This document shows, one piece after another, positions 1-9,128 of a DNA stretch of 55,105 nucleotides (position 1 is the first letter of the stretch; every line of letters begins with the position of its first letter). The DNA is taken from contig WTJK01000062.1 in NCBI GenBank assembly GCA_011524855.1, positions 10,983 to 66,087 of the forward strand, in the 5' to 3' direction. This DNA is from Methanobacteriota archaeon. GTDB taxonomy: Archaea > Thermoplasmatota > Poseidoniia > Poseidoniales > Poseidoniaceae. The position numbers were made by a program, and so were the translations under genes. Below the pieces are notes generated by a model. The model was not told where the DNA came from and ran no database searches. It saw only the letters and a program-made list of their open reading frames with translations.

Positions 1-1857
1 GACGGGCACTTGCTCCTCGACCAAACCACGTTGAGGAATTTAGAACTCACCACCACACTGGCCGGCGAATACGACGGCAGCTTGTTGTCGACCCTCAACC
101 GATGCCGTACGGCCATGGGCCGTCGACTGCTGAAGTCGTGGTTGCTGCAACCGCTGACGGACCTGGACGCCATTCAAGCGCGTCATGCCGCCGTCGGTTC
201 GCTCTCACGGTCTGCAAAACGGTTGGACGGTCTTCGAGCCACCCTCAACGGGGTGAGGGACATGGAACGCTTGGCCACGCTGCTGACCTATGGCCGAAGC
301 AACGCCAGGGACTTGCTCGCCACGGGTCTTGCGCTTGAACGAATGCCGGCGCTTGAACGATGGTGCATCGATGCCGATGACGCACTGCTCCACCTGCTCC
401 AGGACGGACTTACGCAACTTGACGAGACCGCCAAACTGATTCAAGCCACGCTCAATGAATCACCTCCGTTGGGACTGCGCGACGGTGGCTTGTTGAAGGA
501 CGGCGTTGATGAGGAGGTGGACCGCTTGCGATCCCTTACCGCCGAAGGAAAGGGTTGGTTCAGCAACTTGGAGGCCTCACTCAGGAGTGAACTGAACATC
601 CCCTCGCTCAAGGTCCGCATGAATCGCCAAATCGGCTGGTTCATCGAAGTGACCAAAACGAACGAGCATCGTGTGCCCGACGGGTGGCGACGTAAGCAAC
701 AAATGACCAACGGTTCAAGGTACGTCACGGACGAATTGGTCAAGCGCGACGATGAACTGTTGGGAGCCGATGCCAAACTGAAGGAACTGGAATACCGTAA
801 GTTCCTCGAGCTGAGGAACTACTGTGCCCAACAAGCACACACGCTCGCAGACATCGCTCGTCGGGTGGCCTCCATCGACGTGTTGCAGTGCTTCGCCACG
901 GTGGCCCGTGAGCGTGGTTGGACCAAACCGGAATTGACCGATCGCCCAACGATGTCCGTCCAAGGCGCTCGCCATCCCGTGCTGGAAACGATGGCTGGGT
1001 TTGTCCCCAACAACCTTGACATGCGGTCCAAACGCTCCTTTTTGCTCATCACGGGACCGAACATGGGCGGCAAGTCCACTTACCTGAGGACGGCTGCTTT
1101 GGTCACCGTGCTTGCGCAAGCAGGTGCTTACGTACCTGCCACCAAGGCCAAAATCGGTTTGGTTGATCGGATTTTTACCCGGGTGGGCGCCAGCGACGAC
1201 CTGCGTCGAGGACGCTCAACCTTCATGATGGAAATGATCGAGGTGGCCCATATTCTCAAACGGGCAACGCCCCGGTCGCTCATTCTACTGGACGAAATCG
1301 GACGGGGCACCTCAACCTTCGACGGCCTGTCCATTGCTTGGGCGGTGACGGAAGATGTGTGTCAGCGACTGGCAGCAAGGACGTTGTTCGCCACGCACTA
1401 CCACCAACTGGTGGGGCTCGAGGACCAGCTTCCTGAACTCGTCAACGTGCACGTTGAGGTGGCGCAGGTGGATGGCCAACTGCGCTTCCTCCACACCGTG
1501 GCAGAAGGTCCGTGCGATGATTCGTACGGTGTCCAAGTCGCTGCACTTGCGGGCTTGCCTCGCCATGTCGTCGAACGCGCGACCGACCTGTTGGCCTTCC
1601 TCGAAGCACAAGCGCAAGGCGCCAAAGCGGGTGAGGACGGTGCACCGACAGCACGGGACAAAGGCCAAGCCAGCCTGATGGGTTACTTCGCAGCGGCTGC
1701 TATGGGCGCTGCCCCAACGGCGGTTCCTGCCTCACTCTCAGAAAACGACGCACGAACCTTGGAGCGCTTGAAGGCGCTCAACCTCGACGACTTGAGCCCG
1801 AGGGATGCGTTGCAAACACTCTATGAGTTGAAAGCCGAAATGGAGGGCCCTGAATGA
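1..1857 (+). CDS. mutS: DNA mismatch repair ATPase MutS, 5' end outside the window
   Basis: MutS recognises base mismatches and, with MutL, starts strand-directed repair. The reading frame is open at the first base. The 618 visible residues begin at the family's 'TLRNLEL' core segment, so the mismatch-binding domain I and connector domain II lie upstream of the window. Visible parts are the lever/core region, the Walker A motif GPNMGGKS (about bases 1051-1080), the Walker B motif LLDEIGRGTSTFDG (about 1285-1325), the ATPase signature near RGRSTFMMEM, and the conserved C-terminal helix 'LSPRDALQTLYELK'. The stop overlaps the mutL start (ATGA, 1854-1857), so the two are very likely translationally coupled. 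The family is bacterial in character; mesophilic archaea that carry it are thought to have acquired it. The TTG at base 10 is an internal Leu codon, not the real start. Confidence 0.97.
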   Translation, partial: DGHLLLDQTTLRNLELTTTLAGEYDGSLLSTLNRCRTAMGRRLLKSWLLQPLTDLDAIQARHAAVGSLSRSAKRLDGLRATLNGVRDMERLATLLTYGRSNARDLLATGLALERMPALERWCIDADDALLHLLQDGLTQLDETAKLIQATLNESPPLGLRDGGLLKDGVDEEVDRLRSLTAEGKGWFSNLEASLRSELNIPSLKVRMNRQIGWFIEVTKTNEHRVPDGWRRKQQMTNGSRYVTDELVKRDDELLGADAKLKELEYRKFLELRNYCAQQAHTLADIARRVASIDVLQCFATVARERGWTKPELTDRPTMSVQGARHPVLETMAGFVPNNLDMRSKRSFLLITGPNMGGKSTYLRTAALVTVLAQAGAYVPATKAKIGLVDRIFTRVGASDDLRRGRSTFMMEMIEVAHILKRATPRSLILLDEIGRGTSTFDGLSIAWAVTEDVCQRLAARTLFATHYHQLVGLEDQLPELVNVHVEVAQVDGQLRFLHTVAEGPCDDSYGVQVAALAGLPRHVVERATDLLAFLEAQAQGAKAGEDGAPTARDKGQASLMGYFAAAAMGAAPTAVPASLSENDARTLERLKALNLDDLSPRDALQTLYELKAEMEGPE

Positions 1858-3848
1858 ACCCCAACCGGATTCAACAACTCGATGAGGAAACCATCGGGCA
1901 CATCGCCGCAGGTGAAGTGGTTGAGCGCCCGGCTCAGGTGGTCAAGGAACTGATCGAGAACAGCCTTGATGCCGGTGCAACTCACATCACCGTCCACCTT
2001 GAACGCGGTGGGTTCGAACGGCTCCAGGTGGACGACAACGGTTCGGGGATTCATCGTGACGACCTGTCCCTTGCGCTCGACCGGCACGCCACTTCGAAAT
2101 TGAAACACCGGGATGACCTTGCTGCCATCAACTCCCTTGGTTTCCGGGGCGAAGCGCTGGCAAGCATCGGGATGGTGTCCACCCTGGAAATCGCCAGCCG
2201 CCCCCGCGGTGAGGACGGAGCTGCCGTTCGCATGGTACAGGGAACGAAGTCAAAGGTCGAACCCATGGGGATGCAGCACGGCACTCGGATCACGGTTGAT
2301 CGATTGTTCGAAAACACACCCGCTCGCTTGGCCTTTCAGCGGCGGCCTGAAACAGAAACGGCGCGGGTGGTTGACGTGGTGGTGAGCCATGCGCTTGCCC
2401 ATCCTGAAGCAGCGTTCACCCTCAAGACCTCCCAAAGGGTGTTGCTCAACGTCCCTCTCGCTCATGACCCGATGGACCGACTCTATGACGTGCTGGGGGC
2501 ACAAGCCAGCGAACTGTTGCCGTTGAGCGCGCCGCCTCAGGACAGCGATGCCCCCGGTTCGGAGCGATGGTCCGGTCACATCAGCACACCGGACATCACC
2601 CGGGGAAAGGGCTCGGACATCCACGTGCTGATCAACGGCCGACCGGTCGCCTCCGGACCGTTTCACCAAGCGATTCGTCGAGGTTACAAAACACGGTTGA
2701 TGCAAGGACGTCACCCTGTTGCCGTCCTTCACCTCACCTGCCCCCCCGAAGATGTTGATGTCAACGTGCATCCCACCAAAAGCGAGGTGCGGCTTCGACA
2801 CTCTTGGCGGGTTCTGGAGCGGCTTGAGCGGTCCATCGCTCACTCGCTTGAAACGGTCCCGACCGAACCAGAAGCCGGTGGGGCACTGCCCGAATTGCGG
2901 GGTCTTGACGACCACCAGTCCAGTAAATCAGTACATGCTCACTTTGAGCCCTCAACAACATTGGCATCCGCCTCTGGCTTGAAGGAGCGACCCTCAACGT
3001 TGGGTCGCAACACAACACCGCCGCCGGCTTGGGCCGTGGCAGCGAGTGAACAACTGAACCTTGCAGGTCAAGCCGCCACTGCCCCAGAGCAACCCGACAA
3101 AGCACGACCAACGTCAGCTTCTCCACTCGGACAAACCGTGCTACCGACGGGCGTGGACAAACCCATGGCGGCTGCGCTTTCCTCGGCCGAGCGTGACCTG
3201 CACCGCCATGCCGGCACCGTGAGCAGCACCTCTCCGTCCTCTGAGCCACCCCTCGAGGGGGTGCTCAACGACTTGCCTCCTATGGAGCCGTTGGCCCAAT
3301 TTGCCGACTCCTACATCTTGGTCCAAGCCGAGGACGAACTGCTGCTGATCGACCAGCATGCCCTCCACGAGCGGATTCGATACGAGCGATTGAGGCATGC
3401 CGGTCAGGCATGGGAACCGCAAGCTCGACTTGAATCGCTTCATCTGGAATTGGATGCACGTCAAGACGCTGTTTTGGAAGCACAACACCAACGCCTTTGG
3501 GACCTTGGGTTCCACACCGAACGCCAAAACGGGGCGTGGCACCTCCTTGCATCACCACGTTTGTTGAAACCCGAGGCCATGCGCCCGTTTTTCTTGGATG
3601 TCCTCCAGGACGTGGCGGAAGACGGTGGCCCCATCGAGACGGTGGAGGACAAAATGGATCACATCGCGTTCATGACCGCTTGCCGAGGCGCAGTGAAAGC
3701 CAACGAGCGGCTCACCCTCCCCGAAATGCGACGATTGATTGACGACATGCGTCGCATCCCCAACCCCTGGGCGTGCGTCCACGGTCGGCCAACAGCACTT
3801 CGAATCCAAGTGGATGACCTGGACCACCATTTTGGACGACACGGCTGA
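1854..3848 (+). CDS. mutL: DNA mismatch repair protein MutL, endonuclease type
   Basis: MutL couples mismatch recognition by MutS to downstream repair. This 664-residue protein has the N-terminal GHKL ATPase motifs (EVVERPAQVVKELIENSLDAG near residue 20, LGFRGEALASI near 95, GTRITVDRLFENTPAR near 140) and the DVNVHPTKSEVR segment ending the transducer domain. A Ser/Thr/Pro-rich linker covers about residues 340-470. The C-terminal domain carries the metal-dependent nicking motif DQHA(x)2E(x)4E at residues 500-511, plus the later ACR and C-x-HGRPT motifs of nicking MutLs. It is therefore the nicking class, not the MutH-dependent enterobacterial type. The start overlaps the mutS stop, with GGAGGG 6 bases upstream. 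The stop lies one base from the stop of convergent aroA. Confidence 0.96.
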   Translation: MNPNRIQQLDEETIGHIAAGEVVERPAQVVKELIENSLDAGATHITVHLERGGFERLQVDDNGSGIHRDDLSLALDRHATSKLKHRDDLAAINSLGFRGEALASIGMVSTLEIASRPRGEDGAAVRMVQGTKSKVEPMGMQHGTRITVDRLFENTPARLAFQRRPETETARVVDVVVSHALAHPEAAFTLKTSQRVLLNVPLAHDPMDRLYDVLGAQASELLPLSAPPQDSDAPGSERWSGHISTPDITRGKGSDIHVLINGRPVASGPFHQAIRRGYKTRLMQGRHPVAVLHLTCPPEDVDVNVHPTKSEVRLRHSWRVLERLERSIAHSLETVPTEPEAGGALPELRGLDDHQSSKSVHAHFEPSTTLASASGLKERPSTLGRNTTPPPAWAVAASEQLNLAGQAATAPEQPDKARPTSASPLGQTVLPTGVDKPMAAALSSAERDLHRHAGTVSSTSPSSEPPLEGVLNDLPPMEPLAQFADSYILVQAEDELLLIDQHALHERIRYERLRHAGQAWEPQARLESLHLELDARQDAVLEAQHQRLWDLGFHTERQNGAWHLLASPRLLKPEAMRPFFLDVLQDVAEDGGPIETVEDKMDHIAFMTACRGAVKANERLTLPEMRRLIDDMRRIPNPWACVHGRPTALRIQVDDLDHHFGRHG

Positions 3849-3849
3849 G

Positions 3850-5277
3850 TTACCAAGGCTGGTGAAGCACCGTTTCCACACGGGCGCCCACCTCTTGCCA
3901 CCGCTCAACAGCGTTGGGATCGGCAACGGAATACAACGCATCTCCAAGGAGAAGCACCTCCTGACGCAACCCCATGCTCAGTACCAACGCAGTCATGTGC
4001 ATGCGATGATCACCCCACGTTTGGACCGGTTCTGTAGGCTGCTGGAGGGTCTGACCGCCCTCGATGCGTACCCCGTCCGGGGTCACCTCACCCACCAAAC
4101 CGAACTGGGCCAACAAATCCACCGTCCGGTTGAGACGGTTGCTTTCCTTGTGCGCTGCATGGGCGGCACCCCGCACAACGCCCCCACCCGAAAGCGCAAG
4201 CAGCGCACAGAGCGGTGTGATGAGGTCGTTGCCATCCCTCAGATTCACATCGCAAGGTGTCACGTGGTCGGGGGACCAACGCCATGACCCTTCGGATACC
4301 GACAACCCCAGCGAAGGAGCAAGGTCGAGGAGCAGTTCATGGCCGAGCGAATCGTCCTGTGAAGGGGGATTCAGCAGATGGACCCTTGCACCCGTTGAGG
4401 CTGCCGCCAGGAGCGGGAAGGCCATCATCGAAGCATCGGACACCACGTCGACTTCCAGCGCACGTGGTTCAGGGGCCCACGGATGAATCGAATAGGACCG
4501 TTCATCTTGCTCCACTTCTGCTCCAAACCAGCCACAGAGGTCCGCTGTAAGGGCTGCGTGACGGGTCGACACCGCTTCACCTTCAAGCTGGATGGAGAAG
4601 GGAACGGTGCGTCCAGCGCTGGCGATCAACAGCGATGTGATCGGTTGACTCGATGCCGTGGCATCCAGGGCGACCGATTCTGCTTCGAACGGGCCTTGAA
4701 TCAGGACCGGGAGGTGTTCGGGTCCAATGCCGTGGGAGACGGTCACGCCGGCTTGTTCCAGGGCGTTCAACATGACCTTGAATGAACGACGGCGAAGATT
4801 GGCATCACCGTCAACCATCACCGGGACATCCCATCTGCTCGCCAGGCCCATCAGAACACGAAGCGTGGTCCCCGAGTTGCCAGCATGGAGCACCGTCCCC
4901 GGTGGTCGCCATTCCTCTGGCTTTCGCCCGTGAACCTTCCAAGAGACGGCACGGTGGTCCGGAATGAAATCGGCATTTTCGGCAGACGGAAGGGCCCGTC
5001 CCTCAGCATCGAGGTCGGTGAATTGGATGCCGCATTGCATCAAACATCGGCGCATGGCAAGAACATCTTCACCTGCGGTGCTCATGCCATGCAGGACCAT
5101 GTCAACATCGGTCTGAGCGGCAAGTGCCACCCAGCGAATGGCATGGCTTTTGGACACGGGCAACGTCCACTCCATCTGATTCAGTTCAGCAGGTGGATGG
5201 ATCTTTATGGCAGGCACGAGGCTTCCCGGTTGGCCAGCGGGCGCCGGGTCCCAGCGTTCCACCCACTTGCGGGCCAT
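3850..5277 (-). CDS. aroA: 3-phosphoshikimate 1-carboxyvinyltransferase (EPSP synthase)
   Basis: EPSP synthase joins phosphoenolpyruvate to shikimate 3-phosphate, the sixth step of the shikimate pathway. The sequence shows the N-terminal 'LPVSKSHAIRW' substrate-binding segment (family pattern P-SKS-x-x-x-R), the 'HAGNSGTTLRVLMGLA' NxGT segment, 'SSQPITSLLIASA', and a C-terminal 'TWGDHRMHMTALVLSMGL' segment. The frame stays open to 5904, but that part lies antisense to moaA and is not family-like, so it is excluded. I chose the ATG at 5277 (475 residues); a GTG at 5217 (455 residues, starting V-P-A-I-K-I) matches the usual family N-terminus more closely and cannot be excluded. The window also holds aroD, about 30 kb away, so the pathway genes are not clustered. 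Confidence 0.93.
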   Translation of the reverse strand: MARKWVERWDPAPAGQPGSLVPAIKIHPPAELNQMEWTLPVSKSHAIRWVALAAQTDVDMVLHGMSTAGEDVLAMRRCLMQCGIQFTDLDAEGRALPSAENADFIPDHRAVSWKVHGRKPEEWRPPGTVLHAGNSGTTLRVLMGLASRWDVPVMVDGDANLRRRSFKVMLNALEQAGVTVSHGIGPEHLPVLIQGPFEAESVALDATASSQPITSLLIASAGRTVPFSIQLEGEAVSTRHAALTADLCGWFGAEVEQDERSYSIHPWAPEPRALEVDVVSDASMMAFPLLAAASTGARVHLLNPPSQDDSLGHELLLDLAPSLGLSVSEGSWRWSPDHVTPCDVNLRDGNDLITPLCALLALSGGGVVRGAAHAAHKESNRLNRTVDLLAQFGLVGEVTPDGVRIEGGQTLQQPTEPVQTWGDHRMHMTALVLSMGLRQEVLLLGDALYSVADPNAVERWQEVGARVETVLHQPW

Positions 5278-5289
5278 GATTCGAAAGGC

Positions 5290-6354
5290 ATGCTGCTTCC
5301 TAAGAACCCTTACAATGGGCCGTTGGCAGGAATCCATGTGCAACGGTTGCCCGTGGTGGATGTGTTGGAGCGCCCCGTGCGTGACCTTCGAATCTCCGTG
5401 ACCGACCGGTGCAATTTCAGATGCCGATATTGCATGCCGAGGGAGCATTTTGGCCAAGATCACGTGTTCCTTGACCGACAACACCTCTTGACGTTTGAAG
5501 AAATCCTTGTGGTGGTCAAGGCTGCCATGGGTGCGGGTGTGACGAAAGTGCGCATCACGGGAGGGGAGCCTCTTCTGCGGCGCGACATCACGACCTTGAT
5601 CAGCATGATTCGAGAAGAAGGACCTGATTTGGACATCGCCCTGACAACGAACGGCGCGTTGCTGGCTCAACACGCGCAATCGTTGAAAGCAGCAGGATTG
5701 AACCGAGTGACCGTCAGTTTGGATGCGGTCAACCTCCAAGTGTTCCAAGCCATGGCTGACACGGACCGGTTCACCCCCACCGACGTGCTCAATGGCATCG
5801 CAGAGGCGAGGCAGGCGGGTTTGGGCGTCAAGGTCAACGCCGTGGTCAAGCGGGGCGTGAACGACAACGAAGTGCTCCCGTTGGCCAAGGCTCTGGAACA
5901 ACACCGAGTTCCGCTTCGATTCATTGAATTCATGGACGTCGGTAGCACCAACGCTTGGTCCATGAAGGAGGTGGTGAGCGGCGCCGAACTCCGACAGGTG
6001 CTCTCAAACGCCTACGGACCGCTTGAAGCCCTCCCCGCAAAACAGGCTGGCGAGGTGTCCAAACGGTACGTGACAGCCGGCGGGAGGGAATTCGGATTCA
6101 TTGAATCCGTGACCGCCCCCTTCTGCGGAGGCTGCACACGGCTTCGCCTCTCCGCCGACGGCGCCCTGTTCACCTGTTTGTTCGCCTCAAAGGGCCACGA
6201 CCTGAAGGCCATGCTTCGATGGGGAGCGGACGTCACCGCCATCCGCGAAGCGATGACGGGCGTATGGCAACAACGCAGGGACCGTTACTCGATGGATCGG
6301 ACAGAAGAAACGGCGACCGAACCAAAGGTCGAGATGTCCTACATCGGTGGATAA
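5290..6354 (+). CDS. moaA: GTP 3',8-cyclase MoaA (molybdenum cofactor synthesis)
   Basis: MoaA is a radical-SAM enzyme that, with MoaC, converts GTP to cyclic pyranopterin monophosphate, the first step of molybdopterin synthesis. With the ATG at 5290 the protein has 354 residues. The radical-SAM cluster motif C-N-F-R-C-R-Y-C is at residues 41-48. The second 4Fe-4S cluster that binds GTP is formed by C279, C282 and C296 (CGGC...C). The conserved C-terminal Gly-Gly is present (YIGG). An in-frame GTG at 5338 would give the more typical short N-terminus (338 residues) and has a TATA-like TTACAAT about 26 bases upstream, so it is a serious alternative start. The gene diverges from aroA and its stop abuts that of the convergent pilin gene. 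No other moa gene lies in the window. Confidence 0.94.
   Translation: MLLPKNPYNGPLAGIHVQRLPVVDVLERPVRDLRISVTDRCNFRCRYCMPREHFGQDHVFLDRQHLLTFEEILVVVKAAMGAGVTKVRITGGEPLLRRDITTLISMIREEGPDLDIALTTNGALLAQHAQSLKAAGLNRVTVSLDAVNLQVFQAMADTDRFTPTDVLNGIAEARQAGLGVKVNAVVKRGVNDNEVLPLAKALEQHRVPLRFIEFMDVGSTNAWSMKEVVSGAELRQVLSNAYGPLEALPAKQAGEVSKRYVTAGGREFGFIESVTAPFCGGCTRLRLSADGALFTCLFASKGHDLKAMLRWGADVTAIREAMTGVWQQRRDRYSMDRTEETATEPKVEMSYIGG
5299..5316. promoter_or_regulatory. Possible divergent promoter for aroA and moaA
   Basis: This AT-richer patch reads TTCTTAGG on the minus strand, centred about 25 bases before the aroA ATG at 5277. It reads TTACAAT on the plus strand, centred about 25 bases before the alternative moaA GTG at 5338. 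That spacing equals the TATA-to-start distance of other apparently leaderless genes here. The matches are weak and the idea depends on the alternative moaA start. Confidence 0.3.
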
Positions 6355-6870
6355 TCACGACATCGGGGGCAAGCGAACGTCGACGAGCAAGACGTTGGCA
6401 GTCTCCTCAACAAGCCTGAAACTCCAGGTGCCATCGTCCGCTCCAAGCGTTCGTGAATCGACCACAAAATAGTCACCCTGGGTGACCGAATAACCTGCGT
6501 CACGGTCGTGGAAGGAAACGTTGGCCCCGATGACGCCGTACACATCAGCATCGTTCACGTGACCACGGATGGGGTTGTCAGCACTCAAGTTACCGGGAAG
6601 AAGATCGAATTGAAGCCGAGCAGGATCGATGGACTGGTCCAAGCTGGTGATGCGAATCACGTGGAACCCGTTGTCGAGGGCTCGAACGCTGACCGTGGCT
6701 TGTGGTGGTGCTTTTTCGACGGTGGTCAACGAGCCTTGAATCAGCACAAACACCATGCTGGAGAGCATCACGGTGATGGCGAGCAGCAGCACCGTAGCAA
6801 TCACGGGGCTCACGGCCTCGTCATCGCCCTTCAGGTGTGCTCCCATGGGACGGGGTGGGGCTTGAATCAC
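6355..6870 (-). CDS. Archaeal type IV pilin
   Basis: This is a short secreted structural subunit with the N-terminal pattern of archaeal type IV pilins. A brief positively charged leader ends in K-G (residues 14-15), where an archaeal prepilin peptidase would cut. It is followed by D-D-E-A-V-S-P-V-I-A and a continuous hydrophobic helix to about residue 47. The remaining ~120 residues form a beta-rich Asp/Asn-containing domain with no recognised enzyme motif. The protein is 171 residues. The gene stands alone, convergent with moaA; the assembly-ATPase genes it might need are about 6 kb away (12120-14688). ATG codons at 6870 and 6846 are both possible starts. Whether the pilus serves adhesion, motility or DNA uptake cannot be read from the sequence. 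Confidence 0.85.
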   Translation of the reverse strand: MIQAPPRPMGAHLKGDDEAVSPVIATVLLLAITVMLSSMVFVLIQGSLTTVEKAPPQATVSVRALDNGFHVIRITSLDQSIDPARLQFDLLPGNLSADNPIRGHVNDADVYGVIGANVSFHDRDAGYSVTQGDYFVVDSRTLGADDGTWSFRLVEETANVLLVDVRLPPMS

Positions 6871-6909
6871 TTGAACACACCGCTGAAACCCGAGGGAAAG
6901 AGATGAAGT

Positions 6910-8055
6910 TCACAGAATCCAGACGGGCCGGTCGCATTCCATCGCCCGCTTGATGCCACCGATGGGCCCCAGAATCCTCAGCAGCACCTCTGTGATGGCA
7001 TCGTTGCGGAAAAAGGCGTACCCCATGTTCTTGGTGCGTAGAGAGTTCTTGAGTGCCTTGCCCATCGAGGCCCTCACCCTCGTTTCGTAGGTTGCCAACG
7101 GCGTCCCTGACTCCAGGTGAGCCACGATCGCCTCGGCAGCAAAACAACCCGAAATGATGGCTTGGCTGATGCCGCCACCGTTGCTGGGCATCACCAAACC
7201 CGCTGCGTCCCCCACGGCAAGGGTTGTACCGTCCACCATGCGTTTGACGGGCCCACCCATGGGAATCCAACCGCCGCCGTACGAGAGAATCTCAAGTCCC
7301 AAATCATCGCAAAACCGCTTCAGGTGCTCCTTGATGTTGCCTTCGAGTTTCCCAGCACGAACCCCCAGCCCTACGTTGGCTGTGTCGGGGCCTTTGGGGA
7401 TGATCCACGCATACCCGGACGGTGCCACCGACCCGAGAAAGACATCGAAGGTTTCCGGCACCTTGCCCCGCACCTGAGCGTACATCGTCGGCACTTGGTC
7501 GTCGGGCCGTACAGCAGGGTCCTGTCCATGTCGCAAGCGGGCGATGTGCGCAAGGCTTCCGGAGGCGTCGATCAAAAAGTCACAGGAGAAGCGACCGTTC
7601 GTCGTGACGAGCACGTCACGACCGGCTTTGCTTTGGTGTTGTATTCGTTTCAACGCCGTGTTCACGCGCAGTTCGGCACCGGCTTGCACGGCTTTGTCAG
7701 CCAGGTATCCATCGAATTGCAAACGGTGACCAGCGAAGGCGTCGAGTTCAAAATCAAAGGATTTGCCTGATGGAAGGAACACGCGCATGTTGTCGAGACG
7801 GTGCAGTTGCAGTCGTTTTGGAAATTCGAAATATTGTTTCAACCACGCATGGTCGTCCAGGTGTTTGAACGTGCCCACCACCTCACCCCAATGAGGAATG
7901 CATTCGCCGCATTGTGCTGGGTTCCCAACCACCGTGCGCCGCTCCAGCATCAGCACGTCCAAACCCGACTCTGCCAGCCGTTGCGCACATGCACTTCCGG
8001 CGGGTCCAGCACCCACCACAATGACTTGGCGATGCTCAACGGTTTTGACGACCAT
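6910..8055 (-). CDS. Geranylgeranyl reductase family flavoprotein
   Basis: Members of this family use FAD to reduce the double bonds of geranylgeranyl chains; in archaea they saturate the isoprenoid chains of ether lipids. The 381-residue protein has an N-terminal dinucleotide-binding motif VGAGPAGSA (residues 14-22), the family's P-A-Q-C-G-E-C segment near residue 50, and the FAD-contacting 'VGDAAGLVMPSNGGGI' segment near 285. It follows the polyprenyl synthase gene with 9 bases between them, and GAGGGAAGG overlaps the upstream stop and precedes the ATG. The pairing supports a membrane-lipid role: one gene makes the chain and the other saturates it. The exact substrate (lipid or free diphosphate) is not determined. 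Confidence 0.9.
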   Translation of the reverse strand: MVVKTVEHRQVIVVGAGPAGSACAQRLAESGLDVLMLERRTVVGNPAQCGECIPHWGEVVGTFKHLDDHAWLKQYFEFPKRLQLHRLDNMRVFLPSGKSFDFELDAFAGHRLQFDGYLADKAVQAGAELRVNTALKRIQHQSKAGRDVLVTTNGRFSCDFLIDASGSLAHIARLRHGQDPAVRPDDQVPTMYAQVRGKVPETFDVFLGSVAPSGYAWIIPKGPDTANVGLGVRAGKLEGNIKEHLKRFCDDLGLEILSYGGGWIPMGGPVKRMVDGTTLAVGDAAGLVMPSNGGGISQAIISGCFAAEAIVAHLESGTPLATYETRVRASMGKALKNSLRTKNMGYAFFRNDAITEVLLRILGPIGGIKRAMECDRPVWIL

Positions 8056-8064
8056 GCCCTTCCC

Positions 8065-9048
8065 TCAGACGTGACGGTTCATCACGTACTCCGTGATGTG
8101 AAGCATCAATCGCTTGGCATCGCTTTCGGGGAACACCTCAAGCTCCGCTCGAGCGCGCTCGATGTGGGTCCGGACCAGCAATTCAGCGTACTCCATGCTG
8201 GTCGAGCGATCCAAGAGAGCCATCAATTCATCAAAATCATCGTCGCTGAAGTCCTCAATGAGTTCGGACAAGCGCTGACGGTGCGGGCCGTGGGATAGCG
8301 TGAGGGCGTGGATGAGCGGAAGGGTCATTTTTCCCTCGTGTACATCCGCACCTCGCGGTTTCCCCATTCGCTCGTCGCCGCGAAGGTCAAGCAGGTCATC
8401 GACCAATTGGAATGCAATTCCCAATTCCATCCCAAAGCGCTCAAGTCCCAGCGCTTGGGATTCGGATAAACCTGCAATCAGCCCTGCAGCCTGACAACCT
8501 GCAGCGAAGGGTCCCGCAGTTTTGCCCTTCACGATGCTGAAGTAATCTTCCGGCGTGGTGGCCAAATTCAACACATGGTCGAGTTGATGAAACTCCGACA
8601 CGGCGATGTTGGCACAGCAACGTGCGATGATGTCAACGATTTGCGCGCTGTACCGGCCGCCGAGACCGAATCCTTGGACAAACAGCCAATCGCCTGCAAT
8701 CACCGCTTTGGCTTGTCCGGAGGTGGCGTGAATGGTCGGGATTCCTCGACGTTGTTCCGCTTCATCGTTGATGTCATCGTGGACCAGCGTGGCGGTATGA
8801 ATCAACTCAAACGCCAACGCCAGTGGCATGGCATGCTCATCGTTGTCGCCTCCTGCCAACCGGTAAGCCAGCATGAAAAGGATGGGGCGGAGGCGTTTTC
8901 CGCCGGCGTTTAACATCCGACCGGCTTCGCGTGCCACCTCGCCAGCGCCCAGGTTCAGTTCGTCCTGAATCAGTGACTCAAGGGCTTTGTTCACATCCAG
9001 ACGCAAACGGTCGAGGGTTTCAGCGAACACCTCCACCTCGCTGTGCAT
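8065..9048 (-). CDS. Polyprenyl (geranylgeranyl-type) diphosphate synthase
   Basis: This trans-isoprenyl diphosphate synthase condenses isopentenyl diphosphate with allylic diphosphates to make the chains of archaeal lipids or quinones. The 327-residue protein has the first Asp-rich motif D91-D-I-N-D95 and the second D217-D-L-L-D221, plus the usual GGKRLRP segment near residue 50 for IPP binding. Chain length cannot be fixed from the sequence, but the downstream geranylgeranyl reductase makes C20 product likely. It is the first gene of a two-gene unit. The intergenic stretch 9049-9128 separates it from a divergent gene. Confidence 0.92.
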   Translation of the reverse strand: MHSEVEVFAETLDRLRLDVNKALESLIQDELNLGAGEVAREAGRMLNAGGKRLRPILFMLAYRLAGGDNDEHAMPLALAFELIHTATLVHDDINDEAEQRRGIPTIHATSGQAKAVIAGDWLFVQGFGLGGRYSAQIVDIIARCCANIAVSEFHQLDHVLNLATTPEDYFSIVKGKTAGPFAAGCQAAGLIAGLSESQALGLERFGMELGIAFQLVDDLLDLRGDERMGKPRGADVHEGKMTLPLIHALTLSHGPHRQRLSELIEDFSDDDFDELMALLDRSTSMEYAELLVRTHIERARAELEVFPESDAKRLMLHITEYVMNRHV

Positions 9049-9128
9049 GCTCTTCCCACGGGGGTGGGCTTCTTAACCCGTCGTCACCGCCCTTGGTTTG
9101 TGAGGGGTCCCCTCACCGAGGTGTTTGG

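Noticed and set aside
4885..5289. N-terminal extension of moaA
   Set aside because: Antisense to aroA and not MoaA-like; the radical-SAM motif lies at the normal distance from the later starts.
5278..5904. N-terminal extension of aroA in the same frame
   Set aside because: Antisense to moaA, with no EPSP-synthase-like residues; the family N-terminus begins within the region kept.
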